Source: an uncultured Ruminiclostridium sp.
GTDB lineage: Bacteria > Bacillota > Clostridia > Oscillospirales > Ruminococcaceae
Reading direction: 5' to 3'
Assembly (NCBI GenBank): GCA_947623915.1
Contig: CANQIB010000004.1
Coordinates: 62,001-126,000, forward strand
Length of the DNA: 64,000 bases
Of this stretch, positions 9,814 through 19,042 are shown piece after piece (the first letter of the stretch is position 1; every line of letters starts with the position of its first letter). The notes beneath the pieces were generated by a model that was not told the DNA's origin, made no database searches, and was given only the letters and a program-made list of their open reading frames with translations. Both the position numbers and the translations under genes were made by a program.

Positions 9814-12800
9814 ATGAATTACAATAAGAGTAGGATGCAGGTTATAGGCAGCTATCTCGGTTTGGTAGTCAAGATACTAGATGAGATGGGGATATTTACT
9901 GAGAATATGATTAGTGGCTGTAGCCCTTTAGCAATGACCGGTACATTTGATAAGGCATACCGAAAATATTCCGATATGCCGGAATTAAAGCCTCATGAAC
10001 TGCTTAATATAAGAAAAAATTTAGATAAAGTGTTGTCGCATGACCCGAAAAATTTCACCGATAATTACAATGTTCAACCATACGGCAAGGAAACTCGATC
10101 ATGCAATACATCTGATTACTTGGTATATATGAATTCCTGCATAACATACCCCGTTCTTGAAAAAACTGATATGGTATATTCCGAATACACAACGGCTGAA
10201 ATCATAAATGCAATAAAAAACAGCGAGGGCGGTTTCACAAGAAGAAAATTCCCTTTTTCGGGTTCATTTAATTGGAAATACTATTACGATAGGTTTATTG
10301 ACGTCGTCTTGAATGAGTACGACCCGAATCATATTATTTTTATCCGCTCAAACTGCTCGCGGTTTTATATGGATGAACATAATATCAAAGCATTTGACAA
10401 TTTACCCGAACGATTTGTCGGAATGCTTGAAGAAATGGATAATTATTTTATTGAAAAGACACACTGCCTTGTTGTTGATGAACACTTCAATAATATTCCT
10501 CCGAGATGTGTCGCTTGTCTTTTTCCATATATTCAAATGGAGAGTAGATCGGCAACAGCGATAGCCGACGCAATCTATGAAATTATTGTTAATAAAAGCG
10601 TTGACAAATATAAATCGCATTTTTACGGATATACAAGTGATTTTTCCAAGGCTTTGCATTCAAGACTGTCAAAAGATGTAGTCTCCCAAAATGAGGAGCA
10701 TTTGAAATATATTGACGATAATATGCTCACCATTGATAAGCTGAGCAAAATTCAGTCCGGCACTTGTGAATTTTTTGATAATATCATAAAGCTCAAACAG
10801 TTCCTTGATATTGAAAACAGATACCGTCTTGCAGAATATGCAGTTGATGTGCAAAATAAAAAAATTGCTGCCGATATTGAATTGATCGAACTGTACACTC
10901 GTTACTTTAAATTGGATCTGAACGATATTGTGGCGGTATATTTGCTGTGCAATGAATGTGAAAACGCAGTTGAATATCAAAAAATAATTTCAAATATTTT
11001 AAACAACAGCGATTGCATTTCCGTGAATTCCGCAAGGAAATTTAAAGAGAAAAATATAGCCTTTCTTAAAGAGTATCCGTATATATCTATTAAAGAATTT
11101 ACTGAAGATGACGGAGATGTGTATGTGCCTTTAGAAAATAACTGCTATATTGTACTGAATTCGAATTCCGAAACACCGATAAGAAAATTTGAATTTAATG
11201 TGTGTGAAGAGTTTGATTACAATAAAGTGATCTCCGACGGTTATATCTGTTCGATAGAGAGTGCCGACGCTTTGACGTACAGCTTTGATTATTATATTGA
11301 AAAAGCAAGAAAAGGCGACGCTGACAAGCCTACTTTTCTCGTATTCAAATCTGAGCATGAATTTTTTGACAGCCTAAATTATGTTGATTATCCTTCGCTA
11401 CTTGAAAACGAAAGATTTGTGTTTATAGTTGGAGAATCAAAGTCTATAACCAATAATGACTTCAAACCAATCGTTGATCTTACCGAATTTTTCGACCCTT
11501 ATTTGGTTACTGTAAAAATTACATCGGGATTGGGAGACCAAATAGGTTATTATGTGCTTGGGCAGTTGATTGAAGAATATAGTGGTAGAAAAGTAATATA
11601 CGATGATACTTACTGCCAAACTTTTAATGGATTAGAAGTAAACAGATTCTCAAAAAAAACTATGCCAATAATTTCGCAAAAATTTTCAAAACGATTATTT
11701 TCAATAGTTAAACTCAACACTAAATTTTTTGCACAATTTTATCGCAAGATAAATCCAGAATATATTTACTTTGTCGGAGATTACAAATATAGATATAAAA
11801 CATATGCAGATAGTGCAAACTGCTTTCTCACTTCAAATATGAAAACAGCTATAACAACAAAATTGCCGTTTTCGGCATATCATTATTGGATTTCAATAGA
11901 TAAGGCCAAGTCGTACTTTAATTTTAATTTAAGCGACTATATTGAATTTCCGCCCTTTGAACGTCCGGAACATATTTCTTTAAGTGAAAAAATTCTTTCG
12001 TGTGATTCGGTAATAATTCATGTTCGTCGGGGTGATTATTTAACCGTAGGTTGGGGAATCGATAATAATTACTATGTTGAAAAAATAAGTAAGATAATGG
12101 AGATGAAAGAATATCCAAACAAAAAATTCTTTGTTTTTTCTGATGACATAAGGTGGTGCAGAGAAAACCCAGATAAACTTGGTCTTGACAGAGTTGGTGA
12201 CTGCGAAGTGTTTTATATTGAGGGAAATAAATTTGATGAGAGCTTTCGCGATATCCAACTTATGGCACTCGGCAAAATAATGATCATAGGAAATAGTTAT
12301 TTTTCAAGAATAGCTGCTTTGTACAACGACAAATGGGAGATGTTCTTTGCAGATACAAAAGAAAGATGTGATTTGTTTGCAAAATATGTGAGAAAAAATA
12401 AGTATGAACTGGACACGACCACCGTTGATTCAAGTTTACCTCTTTTGCCTAAAAATGATATACAAGACAAAACAATGCGGGGGGGGGTAATAATTGGTAG
12501 AGAATATGTTGAATGGCTCAATTTCTGGTTTGACAACGCTAATGAAAAACGCACGGACAGAATACTGTTGATAGGCGATTCGGTTGCTCGTGATTACAGA
12601 AGACCGCTTGCACAATTAACGAAAAAGCCGGTTGACTTTTTTGCGACAAATACAAGTATTTCCAATGACAAGTTTTACGAAACTCTCGACTTGTTCTTTT
12701 CATATAAGGAATACCGTCAGACTAAAGCACATATCCAAATCGGCGTACATGGAATTGATGGCGTTGAAAAAGCTATTCAAAGCAATTCTATTGAGGAATA

Positions 12801-13098
12801 TGAAAAAGCGTATGAAAAGCTGGTAGTTTATATTTTAAAATACATTCCCGATTTGACGGTTGCGCTGACCACTTCTGTTGTTAACCAGGAGCATTTATCT
12901 GAACCGAATGAAAAAATCAATAATGAAATAATAAAACGTAATCAAGTCGCGAAAAAAATAGCTGAAAAATATAAACTGAAAGTCAACGATTTGTATTCAT
13001 TTATGCTAAATGAACCCCACCGCGACTGGGTTCATTTTCCGGCGGAAGGTAGCGAGAAAATTGCTCGCAAGGTCGCGGAAGTAATGAAACTTATATAA
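9814..13098 (+). CDS. Unknown N-terminal module + GT11 domain + C-terminal SGNH domain (possibly phase-variable)
   Basis: 1094-residue paralogue of the preceding gene. The N-terminal about 540 residues are nearly identical to it. Residues about 564-880 are a diverged GT11 domain (SGLGDQIGYYVLG; HVRRGDY at 736-742; FSDDIRWCREN). Residues about 905-1094 form an SGNH/GDSL-like domain with the Ser nucleophile at 923 (LLIGDSVARDY) and the Asp-x-x-His pair at 1071 and 1074 (DWVHF), suggesting sugar O-acetyl transfer or removal. The junction of the last two domains is encoded by a run of nine G (12479-12487, codons Arg889-Gly-Gly-Val). Eight G gives TAA at once; ten G gives TAG four codons later. 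Either leaves a protein of about 890 residues, the length of the paralogue. TAGGAGGA precedes the ATG. AT-rich. Confidence 0.82.
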   Translation: MNYNKSRMQVIGSYLGLVVKILDEMGIFTENMISGCSPLAMTGTFDKAYRKYSDMPELKPHELLNIRKNLDKVLSHDPKNFTDNYNVQPYGKETRSCNTSDYLVYMNSCITYPVLEKTDMVYSEYTTAEIINAIKNSEGGFTRRKFPFSGSFNWKYYYDRFIDVVLNEYDPNHIIFIRSNCSRFYMDEHNIKAFDNLPERFVGMLEEMDNYFIEKTHCLVVDEHFNNIPPRCVACLFPYIQMESRSATAIADAIYEIIVNKSVDKYKSHFYGYTSDFSKALHSRLSKDVVSQNEEHLKYIDDNMLTIDKLSKIQSGTCEFFDNIIKLKQFLDIENRYRLAEYAVDVQNKKIAADIELIELYTRYFKLDLNDIVAVYLLCNECENAVEYQKIISNILNNSDCISVNSARKFKEKNIAFLKEYPYISIKEFTEDDGDVYVPLENNCYIVLNSNSETPIRKFEFNVCEEFDYNKVISDGYICSIESADALTYSFDYYIEKARKGDADKPTFLVFKSEHEFFDSLNYVDYPSLLENERFVFIVGESKSITNNDFKPIVDLTEFFDPYLVTVKITSGLGDQIGYYVLGQLIEEYSGRKVIYDDTYCQTFNGLEVNRFSKKTMPIISQKFSKRLFSIVKLNTKFFAQFYRKINPEYIYFVGDYKYRYKTYADSANCFLTSNMKTAITTKLPFSAYHYWISIDKAKSYFNFNLSDYIEFPPFERPEHISLSEKILSCDSVIIHVRRGDYLTVGWGIDNNYYVEKISKIMEMKEYPNKKFFVFSDDIRWCRENPDKLGLDRVGDCEVFYIEGNKFDESFRDIQLMALGKIMIIGNSYFSRIAALYNDKWEMFFADTKERCDLFAKYVRKNKYELDTTTVDSSLPLLPKNDIQDKTMRGGVIIGREYVEWLNFWFDNANEKRTDRILLIGDSVARDYRRPLAQLTKKPVDFFATNTSISNDKFYETLDLFFSYKEYRQTKAHIQIGVHGIDGVEKAIQSNSIEEYEKAYEKLVVYILKYIPDLTVALTTSVVNQEHLSEPNEKINNEIIKRNQVAKKIAEKYKLKVNDLYSFMLNEPHRDWVHFPAEGSEKIARKVAEVMKLI
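9931..11425 (+). repeat. Long direct repeat, copy 2 (N-terminal module)
   Basis: Partner of 7164-8658. The two copies share reading frame and all but two encoded residues. Their close identity against diverged flanks points to gene conversion rather than simple recent duplication of whole genes. Confidence 0.93.
12479..12487 (+). repeat. Poly-G tract (G9) inside a coding region
   Basis: Nine consecutive G residues in an otherwise AT-rich gene, at the seam between the GT11 and SGNH domains. Runs of this kind undergo slipped-strand mispairing and act as on/off switches in contingency loci of other bacteria. Both +1 and -1 frames meet a stop within five codons. Confidence 0.9.
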
Positions 13099-13113
13099 TT
13101 TTAGGAGGACAAA

Positions 13114-13245
13114 ATGAAAAAATAACTACTCATCGGTATTACCGAGCCGGACTGGTAGCACTTGTCGGAATTTTGCTTAAAAAACCATGAGATATATGAC
13201 ATAGTGCACCTTTCTTCGGCAGATCGTAGAATTAGAAATTGGTAG
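13114..13245 (+). pseudogene. Remnant of the 5' end of a gmd-like gene
   Basis: An AGGAGG ribosome binding site is followed by ATG AAA AAA TAA. Reading through in the same frame gives MKK*LLIGITEPDW*HLSEF and, further on, IVHLSSADRR. This parallels the start of gmd at 14502 ([30 protein letters not shown]) for about 44 codons with one codon missing. Three in-frame stops make it non-functional. It is probably a relic of rearrangement in the sugar-nucleotide cluster. Confidence 0.72.
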
Positions 13246-13276
13246 AAACTGAACATAAACGAAAGGAAGTTGTTTT

Positions 13277-14500
13277 ATGAAATACCTGATATTAGGCGCC
13301 GGTCCTGCCGGACTGACGTTTGCTAACATGCTCCAAAGAGCAGGGGAAACATCTTTTTTGGTTTTGGAAAAGGAAAATGAAGCGGGAGGTCTGTGTCGTT
13401 CGGTAGACGTTGACGGAGCGCCGTTGGATATAGGCGGCGGTCATTTCCTGGATGCGGACGCTGATGAAAAAGTCTTGAAATTTCTGTTCGGATTTATGCC
13501 GGAGGATGAATGGGACAAGTACACAAAAGACGCAAGAATAAAGTTGGACAAAAATACCGTCAGCTATCCGATAGAAGCAAATATATGGCAAATGGATATT
13601 GACAGCCAGGTGGAATATCTGAAATCCATTGCACAGGCAGGTTGTAATATTGGCGAGAAAATGCCTGAAAAGTTTACAGATTGGATATACTGGAAATTAG
13701 GCGATAAAATCGCAGAAAGTTATTTGCTGCCTTATAACAGAAAAATATTCAGCAGTCAGCTTGATACTTTGGGTACATATTGGATGGTAAAACTACCAAA
13801 TGTTAATTTTGAGGAAACCTTACGTTCTTGCTTGTGCAAGCAGGCGTTTGGACAGCATGCGTGTCACCATCATTTTTATTTTCCAAAGGAAGCAGGTTAC
13901 GGAGAACTGTGGCTGCGAATGGCTGAGGCTTTAGGCGGCAACATTCAGTATGACAAAGCTGTAAGTGAAATTGATTTTGAGACGCAAACTGTCAAAACAA
14001 CAGACGGTGAGACCTTTACGGCAGATAATATAATAACAACGGTTCCGTGGCACGAATGGAAAGCATTGAACGGTATGCCGGAAGAACTGAAAAATAAAGT
14101 AGGACTGCTCAAACATAGTGCTGTTGAAATAGCATATTATCCCGAAAATCTTGATACAGAGGCTCATTGGATTTATTATCCCGATCTAGATTTATCATAT
14201 CACAGAATTTTAGTTCGGCATAATTTTGTGCCTGACAGTCGCGGATATTGGACAGAGACCAATATGGAACGGGTACATCTGAACACTCGAAAACCCGATT
14301 ATGCCTATATAAACGATTACGCATATCCGTTAAATACAATAGGTAAACCTGAGATTATGGATAAATTGTTGAAGTGGTCAGCAGAACATAATGTTTACGG
14401 TTTGGGCAGATGGGGCGAACACAGACATTACAATTCCGATACCACAGTTGGTTTAGCAATGGCTATGGCTGAGAAATTTATCAGCAGAAAGGATATATAA
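13277..14500 (+). CDS. FAD-dependent oxidoreductase, UDP-galactopyranose mutase/protoporphyrinogen oxidase-like fold
   Basis: Flavoprotein of 407 residues with a classic N-terminal dinucleotide-binding motif ([14 protein letters not shown]), the ribose-binding acid followed by the Gly-rich loop ([13 protein letters not shown]), DIGGGHF, and a C-terminal FAD-contacting block ([16 protein letters not shown]). The arrangement recalls UDP-galactopyranose mutase and amine-oxidase-type flavoproteins; related genes occur in glycan clusters. The role is probably ring contraction or oxidation of a nucleotide sugar, but the substrate is unknown. GAAAGGAAG precedes the ATG; gmd begins two bases after its stop, so the genes are coupled. 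Confidence 0.72.
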   Translation: MKYLILGAGPAGLTFANMLQRAGETSFLVLEKENEAGGLCRSVDVDGAPLDIGGGHFLDADADEKVLKFLFGFMPEDEWDKYTKDARIKLDKNTVSYPIEANIWQMDIDSQVEYLKSIAQAGCNIGEKMPEKFTDWIYWKLGDKIAESYLLPYNRKIFSSQLDTLGTYWMVKLPNVNFEETLRSCLCKQAFGQHACHHHFYFPKEAGYGELWLRMAEALGGNIQYDKAVSEIDFETQTVKTTDGETFTADNIITTVPWHEWKALNGMPEELKNKVGLLKHSAVEIAYYPENLDTEAHWIYYPDLDLSYHRILVRHNFVPDSRGYWTETNMERVHLNTRKPDYAYINDYAYPLNTIGKPEIMDKLLKWSAEHNVYGLGRWGEHRHYNSDTTVGLAMAMAEKFISRKDI

Positions 14501-14501
14501 A

Positions 14502-15530
14502 ATGAAAAAATCGTTAATTACCGGCATCACCGGGCAAGACGGCTCGTATCTCGCGGAATTTCTGCTTGAAAAGGGCTATGAGGTACACGGCATAGTGCGC
14601 CGCTCTTCAATAGACCGCAGAGAGCGAATCGAACATCTGATGGGCAATGAAAATTTCCATATCCATTACGCCGATATGACAGACTCCATAAGCCTGCTGA
14701 AGGTGATCTCTGAAGTCCGTCCGGACGAGTTGTACAACCTTGCCGCACAAAGCCATGTCAAGGTATCGTTCGAGGTGCCCGAATACACCGCGGACGCCGA
14801 CGCGGTGGGAACGCTGCGCTGCCTTGAGGCGATAAGAATGGCGGGACTGGAAAAGACCTGCAAATTTTATCAGGCTTCTACCTCGGAGCTGTTCGGTAAG
14901 GTACAGGAGATACCGCAGTCGGAAACTACCCCGTTTTATCCTTATTCGCCATATGCCGCCGCAAAGCAGTATGCTTTCTGGATAGTGCGTAACTACCGCG
15001 AAGCATACGGAATATTTGCCTCAAACGGAATTTTGTTTAACCACGAATCCGAGCGCAGGGGCGAGACCTTTGTAACAAGAAAGATAACCCTTGCCGCCGC
15101 CAATATCGCCGCGGGAAAGCAGGACAAGCTGTACCTCGGTAACCTTGATTCTATGCGCGACTGGGGTTATGCCAAGGATTACGTCGAATGTATGTGGCTT
15201 ATCTTGCAGCATGACAAGCCGGACGATTTCGTAATAGCGACCGGCGAGCAGCACTCCGTTCGTGAGTTCTGCACATTATCGTTCAAGATAGCGGGTATAG
15301 AGCTTGAATGGCAGGGCGAGGGAGTAGATGAAAAGGGCATTGACAAAAAGACCGGCAAGGTGCTGGTGGAGGTTTCGCCCGAATATTTCCGCCCCACTGA
15401 CGTTGTGACCTTGCTCGGAGATCCCTCCAAGGCAAAATCGACTCTCGGTTGGAATCCTACCAAGACCTCTTTTGAGGAGCTTGTAAGGCTTATGACGGAG
15501 AATGATATGAGGGCGGTATCCGATGATTGA
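14502..15530 (+). CDS. gmd: GDP-mannose 4,6-dehydratase
   Basis: Converts GDP-D-mannose to GDP-4-keto-6-deoxy-D-mannose, first step to GDP-L-fucose and related 6-deoxyhexoses. Extended SDR enzyme of 342 residues: NADP motif [16 protein letters not shown], the IVRRSS loop, LAAQSHV, the catalytic Thr-Ser-Glu stretch (STSELFG), YSPYAAAK with the catalytic Tyr/Lys, and [23 protein letters not shown] lies at the end of the upstream gene. Its last codons overlap the following cupin gene by eight bases, indicating an operon with cupin, fcl and manC. Confidence 0.95.
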   Translation: MKKSLITGITGQDGSYLAEFLLEKGYEVHGIVRRSSIDRRERIEHLMGNENFHIHYADMTDSISLLKVISEVRPDELYNLAAQSHVKVSFEVPEYTADADAVGTLRCLEAIRMAGLEKTCKFYQASTSELFGKVQEIPQSETTPFYPYSPYAAAKQYAFWIVRNYREAYGIFASNGILFNHESERRGETFVTRKITLAAANIAAGKQDKLYLGNLDSMRDWGYAKDYVECMWLILQHDKPDDFVIATGEQHSVREFCTLSFKIAGIELEWQGEGVDEKGIDKKTGKVLVEVSPEYFRPTDVVTLLGDPSKAKSTLGWNPTKTSFEELVRLMTENDMRAVSDD

Positions 15531-15897
15531 TAAGCTGAACGTTGATTTCCTTCATACTGATGACAGAGGAGTAATTTGTCAGGTGCTGAGTATCCCGATA
15601 AAACAAGTGAATTATTTATTTACAAAGCAGGGTGCCAAGCGCGGATGTCACTACCACAAAATCAATCGTGAAATATTTTATATTATTGAGGGAAGTCTTA
15701 ATTTGACAGCGGTCAAATTTGAAGATGACTCTTCTAAAACGACATACGCCTTTAAAACAGGAGACTTGTTTTTGGTAAATCCTTTTGTAATACATGACTT
15801 TGAGTTTCTTGAGGATACAAAAATGCTTGTAATGTATGACAAAGGCGTAGAGATGCCGAATAACACAAAAGACATTTATAGTGCAGAGGTAAAATGA
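15523..15897 (+). CDS. Cupin-fold sugar-nucleotide protein (WxcM/FdtA-like)
   Basis: A 124-residue single-domain cupin. The metal/substrate motif is visible as [19 protein letters not shown] followed by a second strand set ending [10 protein letters not shown]. This resembles the small cupins of the WxcM/FdtA/QdtA group, which include 3,4-ketoisomerases acting on dTDP-4-keto-6-deoxy sugars. It sits between gmd and fcl, overlapping gmd by eight bases and ending one base before fcl. The product of Gmd is a 4-keto-6-deoxy sugar, so a ketoisomerase or epimerase acting on the GDP sugar is plausible; a regulatory or binding role cannot be excluded. Confidence 0.7.
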   Translation: MIDKLNVDFLHTDDRGVICQVLSIPIKQVNYLFTKQGAKRGCHYHKINREIFYIIEGSLNLTAVKFEDDSSKTTYAFKTGDLFLVNPFVIHDFEFLEDTKMLVMYDKGVEMPNNTKDIYSAEVK

Positions 15898-15898
15898 T

Positions 15899-16834
15899 AT
15901 GAATAAAGAATCCAAGATCTACGTTGCAGGACACACAGGAATGGTGGGTTCTGCCATAGTCAGGGAACTGAAAAGGCAGGGGTATGAGAATATAGTCGGC
16001 AAAACAATAGACGAGCTTGATCTAACAAATCAAGCAGAGGTAAAAAAGTTTTTTGAGTCAGAGCGACCCGAATATGTTTTTTTGGTTGCTGCTAACGTAG
16101 GAGGAATAGAAGAAAATCGCAAATATCCTGCTGAGCATTTGACTGATAATGTTTTGATCGAACTTAATATAATGCAAAGCGCTCTTGCATGCGGCTGTAA
16201 AAATCTTCTTTTTATTTCTTCTAACTGCATGTATCCTGCTGATGCAGAACTGCCAATAAAAGAGGAGAGCATTTTGTCAGGAAAATTAGACGAAAATTGG
16301 GAAGCATACGGAATAGCTAAAATACTGGGAGTTAAACTGTGTGAATACTATTCAAAACAATATTCCGTAAATTATTTCTCTGTTATTCCATGTAATTTAT
16401 ATGGAATAAACGATTGCTATGACCCAAGTAGATCTCATGTAATTGCTGCAATGATAAGACGATTCCACGAAGCAAAGCAAAACGGCTATTCAACTGTAGA
16501 AATATGGGGAGACGGTACGGCGCTGCGTGAGCTTTTATATGCCGACGACCTCGCAGACGCTTGTATATATCTTATAGATAAAAATAAAGAATATAACTTG
16601 ATAAATATAACATCGGGCTATGAGATGTCAATAAAAAACATAGCTAAAACAATAAAAGAAGTGATAGGCTTTGAAGGCAAAATAGTTTTCAATACCGACA
16701 AGCCCGGCGGAATACATAGAAAAAACATGTGCTGCGATAAATTAAACTCTCTGGGTTGGAAAGCAAACACAGAATTTAAAGACGGAATAAAAAAAGCATA
16801 TGATTTTTATAAAAAGGTTTATCAAGGAAGTTAA
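15899..16834 (+). CDS. fcl: GDP-L-fucose synthase (epimerase/reductase)
   Basis: Turns GDP-4-keto-6-deoxymannose into GDP-L-fucose with NADPH. Extended SDR of 311 residues: YVAGHTGMVGSAIVREL, VAANVGGI, the catalytic serine segment SSNCMYP, the Tyr-x-x-x-Lys pair in YGIAKILGVKLCEYY, PCNLYGINDCYD, and WGDGTALRELLYADDLADA. All are family hallmarks, although SSNCMYP departs from the common SSCIYP. AT-richer than gmd and manC on either side, so this piece may have a separate origin. It starts one base after the cupin stop; manC follows after three bases. Confidence 0.9.
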   Translation: MNKESKIYVAGHTGMVGSAIVRELKRQGYENIVGKTIDELDLTNQAEVKKFFESERPEYVFLVAANVGGIEENRKYPAEHLTDNVLIELNIMQSALACGCKNLLFISSNCMYPADAELPIKEESILSGKLDENWEAYGIAKILGVKLCEYYSKQYSVNYFSVIPCNLYGINDCYDPSRSHVIAAMIRRFHEAKQNGYSTVEIWGDGTALRELLYADDLADACIYLIDKNKEYNLINITSGYEMSIKNIAKTIKEVIGFEGKIVFNTDKPGGIHRKNMCCDKLNSLGWKANTEFKDGIKKAYDFYKKVYQGS

Positions 16835-16837
16835 AGT

Positions 16838-18127
16838 ATGAAAATTGTTTTACTCTCCGGCGGCTCCGGCAAACGCCTTTGGCCTCTTTCTAACGAGGTG
16901 CGGTCAAAACAGTTCTTGAAACTCGTAAGAAATGAGGACGGCACGGTCGATTCAATGGTACGCCGCGTTTATGAGCAGATATCCTCCAACGTTTCGGGTG
17001 CGGATATTTCCGTTACCACCAGCGCTACGCAGGTGGAGGCGATAAAAAACCAGCTCGGCTCAAAGGTGTCGATAATCGTTGAGCCGCAGCGCAGAAATAC
17101 CTTTCCCGCTATCGCTCTTGCGGCGGCATACCTTTATTACGAAAAAAGCTGCGAACCGAATGAAACCGTTACCGTACTTCCCGTTGACCCGTATGTTGAC
17201 AGCGAATATTTTTGCACTCTGAATAAATTGGACGAAGCGGTGCAGTCCGGCGCGGCGGATATCGTACTTATGGGCGTAAAACCCACATATCCGTCCGAAA
17301 AATACGGCTACATAATCCCAAAAATCTCCGGCAGCGAATTGTCGCCAGTGTCACAGTTCAAGGAAAAACCCGATGCTGAAAGCGCGCAGGCTTTTATCGA
17401 GCGCGGCGGGCTGTGGAATTGCGGCGTGTTTGCTTTCAAGCTGTCGTATATGATGGATATAGTGAGAAAAACCGTCGCTTGTGAAAGCTATGACGACGTT
17501 TTGAATAATTACGCTTTGTTTGAAAAGACCAGCTTTGACTATGCTGTACTTGAAAAAGCGGACAGAGTGGCAGTCGTTCCTTACGACGGGGAGTGGAAAG
17601 ATCTCGGCACATGGAACACTATCACCGAGGTCATGGATCCGCTTTACGGTTTTGCCATAGTGAGCGATGACTGCAAAAACACCCATGTGGTAAATGAACT
17701 TGAGATACCGATAGTAGTAATGGGCGCGCACGATATGATAGTAGCGGCGGGTCCTGACGGTATACTTGTGGCAGACAAGGAGCAAAGCTCCTACATAAAA
17801 AAATACGTTGAGAATATGGATATTCGCCCCATGTATGAGGAGCGCGAGTGGGGAGATTACACGGTACTTAACGTTTCCCTCGATGAAAACGGCAACAAGG
17901 CGGTGACCAAAAAGAAGACCGTCAAAAAGGACAGCGAGATAAAGGAAAAGACACACATCTCCAACCGCACCGTATGGACCGTTCTCAGCGGCAAGGCGGT
18001 CATAAAAATAAACGGCAGAAATCACGACGCTTTCCCCGGCGATACCTACACGATAGATAAGGGCGTTGCCCATTCGCTGAGAGCGGAGGAAAACACCGTG
18101 ATACTTGAAATACAGGTAAACGCATAA
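16838..18127 (+). CDS. manC: Mannose-1-phosphate guanylyltransferase with C-terminal cupin
   Basis: Makes GDP-mannose from mannose-1-phosphate and GTP, feeding gmd. The nucleotidyltransferase signature is LSGGSGKRLWPLSNEVRSKQFL, followed by VEPQRRNTFPAIALAA, VLPVDPYVD and FKEKPD. From about residue 345 a cupin (EREWGDYTVL; TVLSGKAVIKINGR; EIQV) matches the type II phosphomannose isomerase-like domain, although the usual histidine-rich motif is reduced, so isomerase activity is uncertain. Length 429. AAGGAAG lies in the end of fcl. Last gene of the + strand glycan operon, ended by the 18126-18163 hairpin. Confidence 0.9.
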   Translation: MKIVLLSGGSGKRLWPLSNEVRSKQFLKLVRNEDGTVDSMVRRVYEQISSNVSGADISVTTSATQVEAIKNQLGSKVSIIVEPQRRNTFPAIALAAAYLYYEKSCEPNETVTVLPVDPYVDSEYFCTLNKLDEAVQSGAADIVLMGVKPTYPSEKYGYIIPKISGSELSPVSQFKEKPDAESAQAFIERGGLWNCGVFAFKLSYMMDIVRKTVACESYDDVLNNYALFEKTSFDYAVLEKADRVAVVPYDGEWKDLGTWNTITEVMDPLYGFAIVSDDCKNTHVVNELEIPIVVMGAHDMIVAAGPDGILVADKEQSSYIKKYVENMDIRPMYEEREWGDYTVLNVSLDENGNKAVTKKKTVKKDSEIKEKTHISNRTVWTVLSGKAVIKINGRNHDAFPGDTYTIDKGVAHSLRAEENTVILEIQVNA

Positions 18128-18163
18128 ACTCCTGCCCTCGTCTTGCGGCGAGGGCAGGAGTTT
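18126..18163. terminator. Bidirectional terminator between manC and the convergent GT2 gene
   Basis: Perfect 15-bp stem (AAACTCCTGCCCTCG paired with CGAGGGCAGGAGTTT) and an eight-base loop. It begins on the manC stop codon and lies between convergent genes, with A/T pairs at the stem base serving both strands. Confidence 0.88.
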
Positions 18164-18178
18164 ATGCCCAAAATCTTC

Positions 18179-19018
18179 TCACTTATTCCTCAATATCATT
18201 TTATAAACAAATCCCGTGAAAAATCCCGGCATCATGAACAGCACTATCTGTCCCATGCAGGGCAGGACGTAGTCCCAAAAGCCGGAATAGCCCAAACGGT
18301 GTATCTTTTTGCGCACCGCGATAAAGCTCTTGGTGTTTTTCAGATTGCGGCGGCGGGTGAGATTGGCGTGGTCTACGCGGTAGCGGACAAGTATCTGCGG
18401 AAGATTTGCGCCTTTTGCGCCGTATATCAACATTCTTACCATAAAATCATAGTCCTCGCAGCGCCGCAGAGAGTTGCTGTAGCCGCCTATCCTGAGGGCG
18501 ATAGTCTTTTTGTATACCAGCGTCTGGTTGTTGAACGGAGTGCGCCGTTTTGCAAAACGGCGTATCTGTATATCGTCGGAGGGAGTTTTGCGCACGGCTA
18601 TCTGTTCTTTCGTGCTGTTTTTAAATTCCTCGATATATCCGCCCAGCATATCTATGCCGGGGTGATCCTGCAAAAACATAAGCTGCAGCCTTGCGCGATC
18701 CGGCAGACAAATATCGTCCGGATCCATTTTCATTATAAGCTCGTTTTCGCACCGCTCCAAGCCGTAATTCGCGGCGTAAGCCGTTCCCATGTTTTGCTCC
18801 AGCCGAAATACCCTCAGCTTACATTCCGGCAGCTTTTCATACTCGGATATGACCCCGTCCAGCTCCTCGGTCAGCGGGCCGTCGCAGACCAACACTATCT
18901 CGTCGGCGGGTACCGTCTGTCCGATAAGGCTGTCCAGACATTCTTTCAGATATTCGCTTTTATCGCCCTGATATACCGACATCAGCACGCTGTACGGCTG
19001 AAAAACCGATGAGTCCAT
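18179..19018 (-). CDS. GT2 family glycosyltransferase
   Basis: 279-residue GT-A fold sugar transferase, similar to AmsE-type polysaccharide transferases. Visible blocks are YSVLMSVYQGDKSEYLKECL, EIVLVCDGP, MGTAYAANYGL and the metal-binding KMDPDD, with a C-terminal hydrophobic stretch (QIVLFMMPGFFTGFVYKMI) that could anchor it in the membrane. AAAGGAG lies eight bases upstream. It follows the peptide-binding lipoprotein gene by 24 bp and is the last gene of an nrdG-led operon facing the glycan cluster; it probably contributes to the same surface polymer. Substrate unknown. Confidence 0.85.
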   Translation of the reverse strand: MDSSVFQPYSVLMSVYQGDKSEYLKECLDSLIGQTVPADEIVLVCDGPLTEELDGVISEYEKLPECKLRVFRLEQNMGTAYAANYGLERCENELIMKMDPDDICLPDRARLQLMFLQDHPGIDMLGGYIEEFKNSTKEQIAVRKTPSDDIQIRRFAKRRTPFNNQTLVYKKTIALRIGGYSNSLRRCEDYDFMVRMLIYGAKGANLPQILVRYRVDHANLTRRRNLKNTKSFIAVRKKIHRLGYSGFWDYVLPCMGQIVLFMMPGFFTGFVYKMILRNK

Positions 19019-19042
19019 TGTTTATCTCCTTTCACCGCCGTT

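Noticed and set aside
18143..19012. Open frame of 289 codons on the + strand
   Set aside because: Antisense to the GT2 glycosyltransferase, which has clear motifs and a ribosome binding site.
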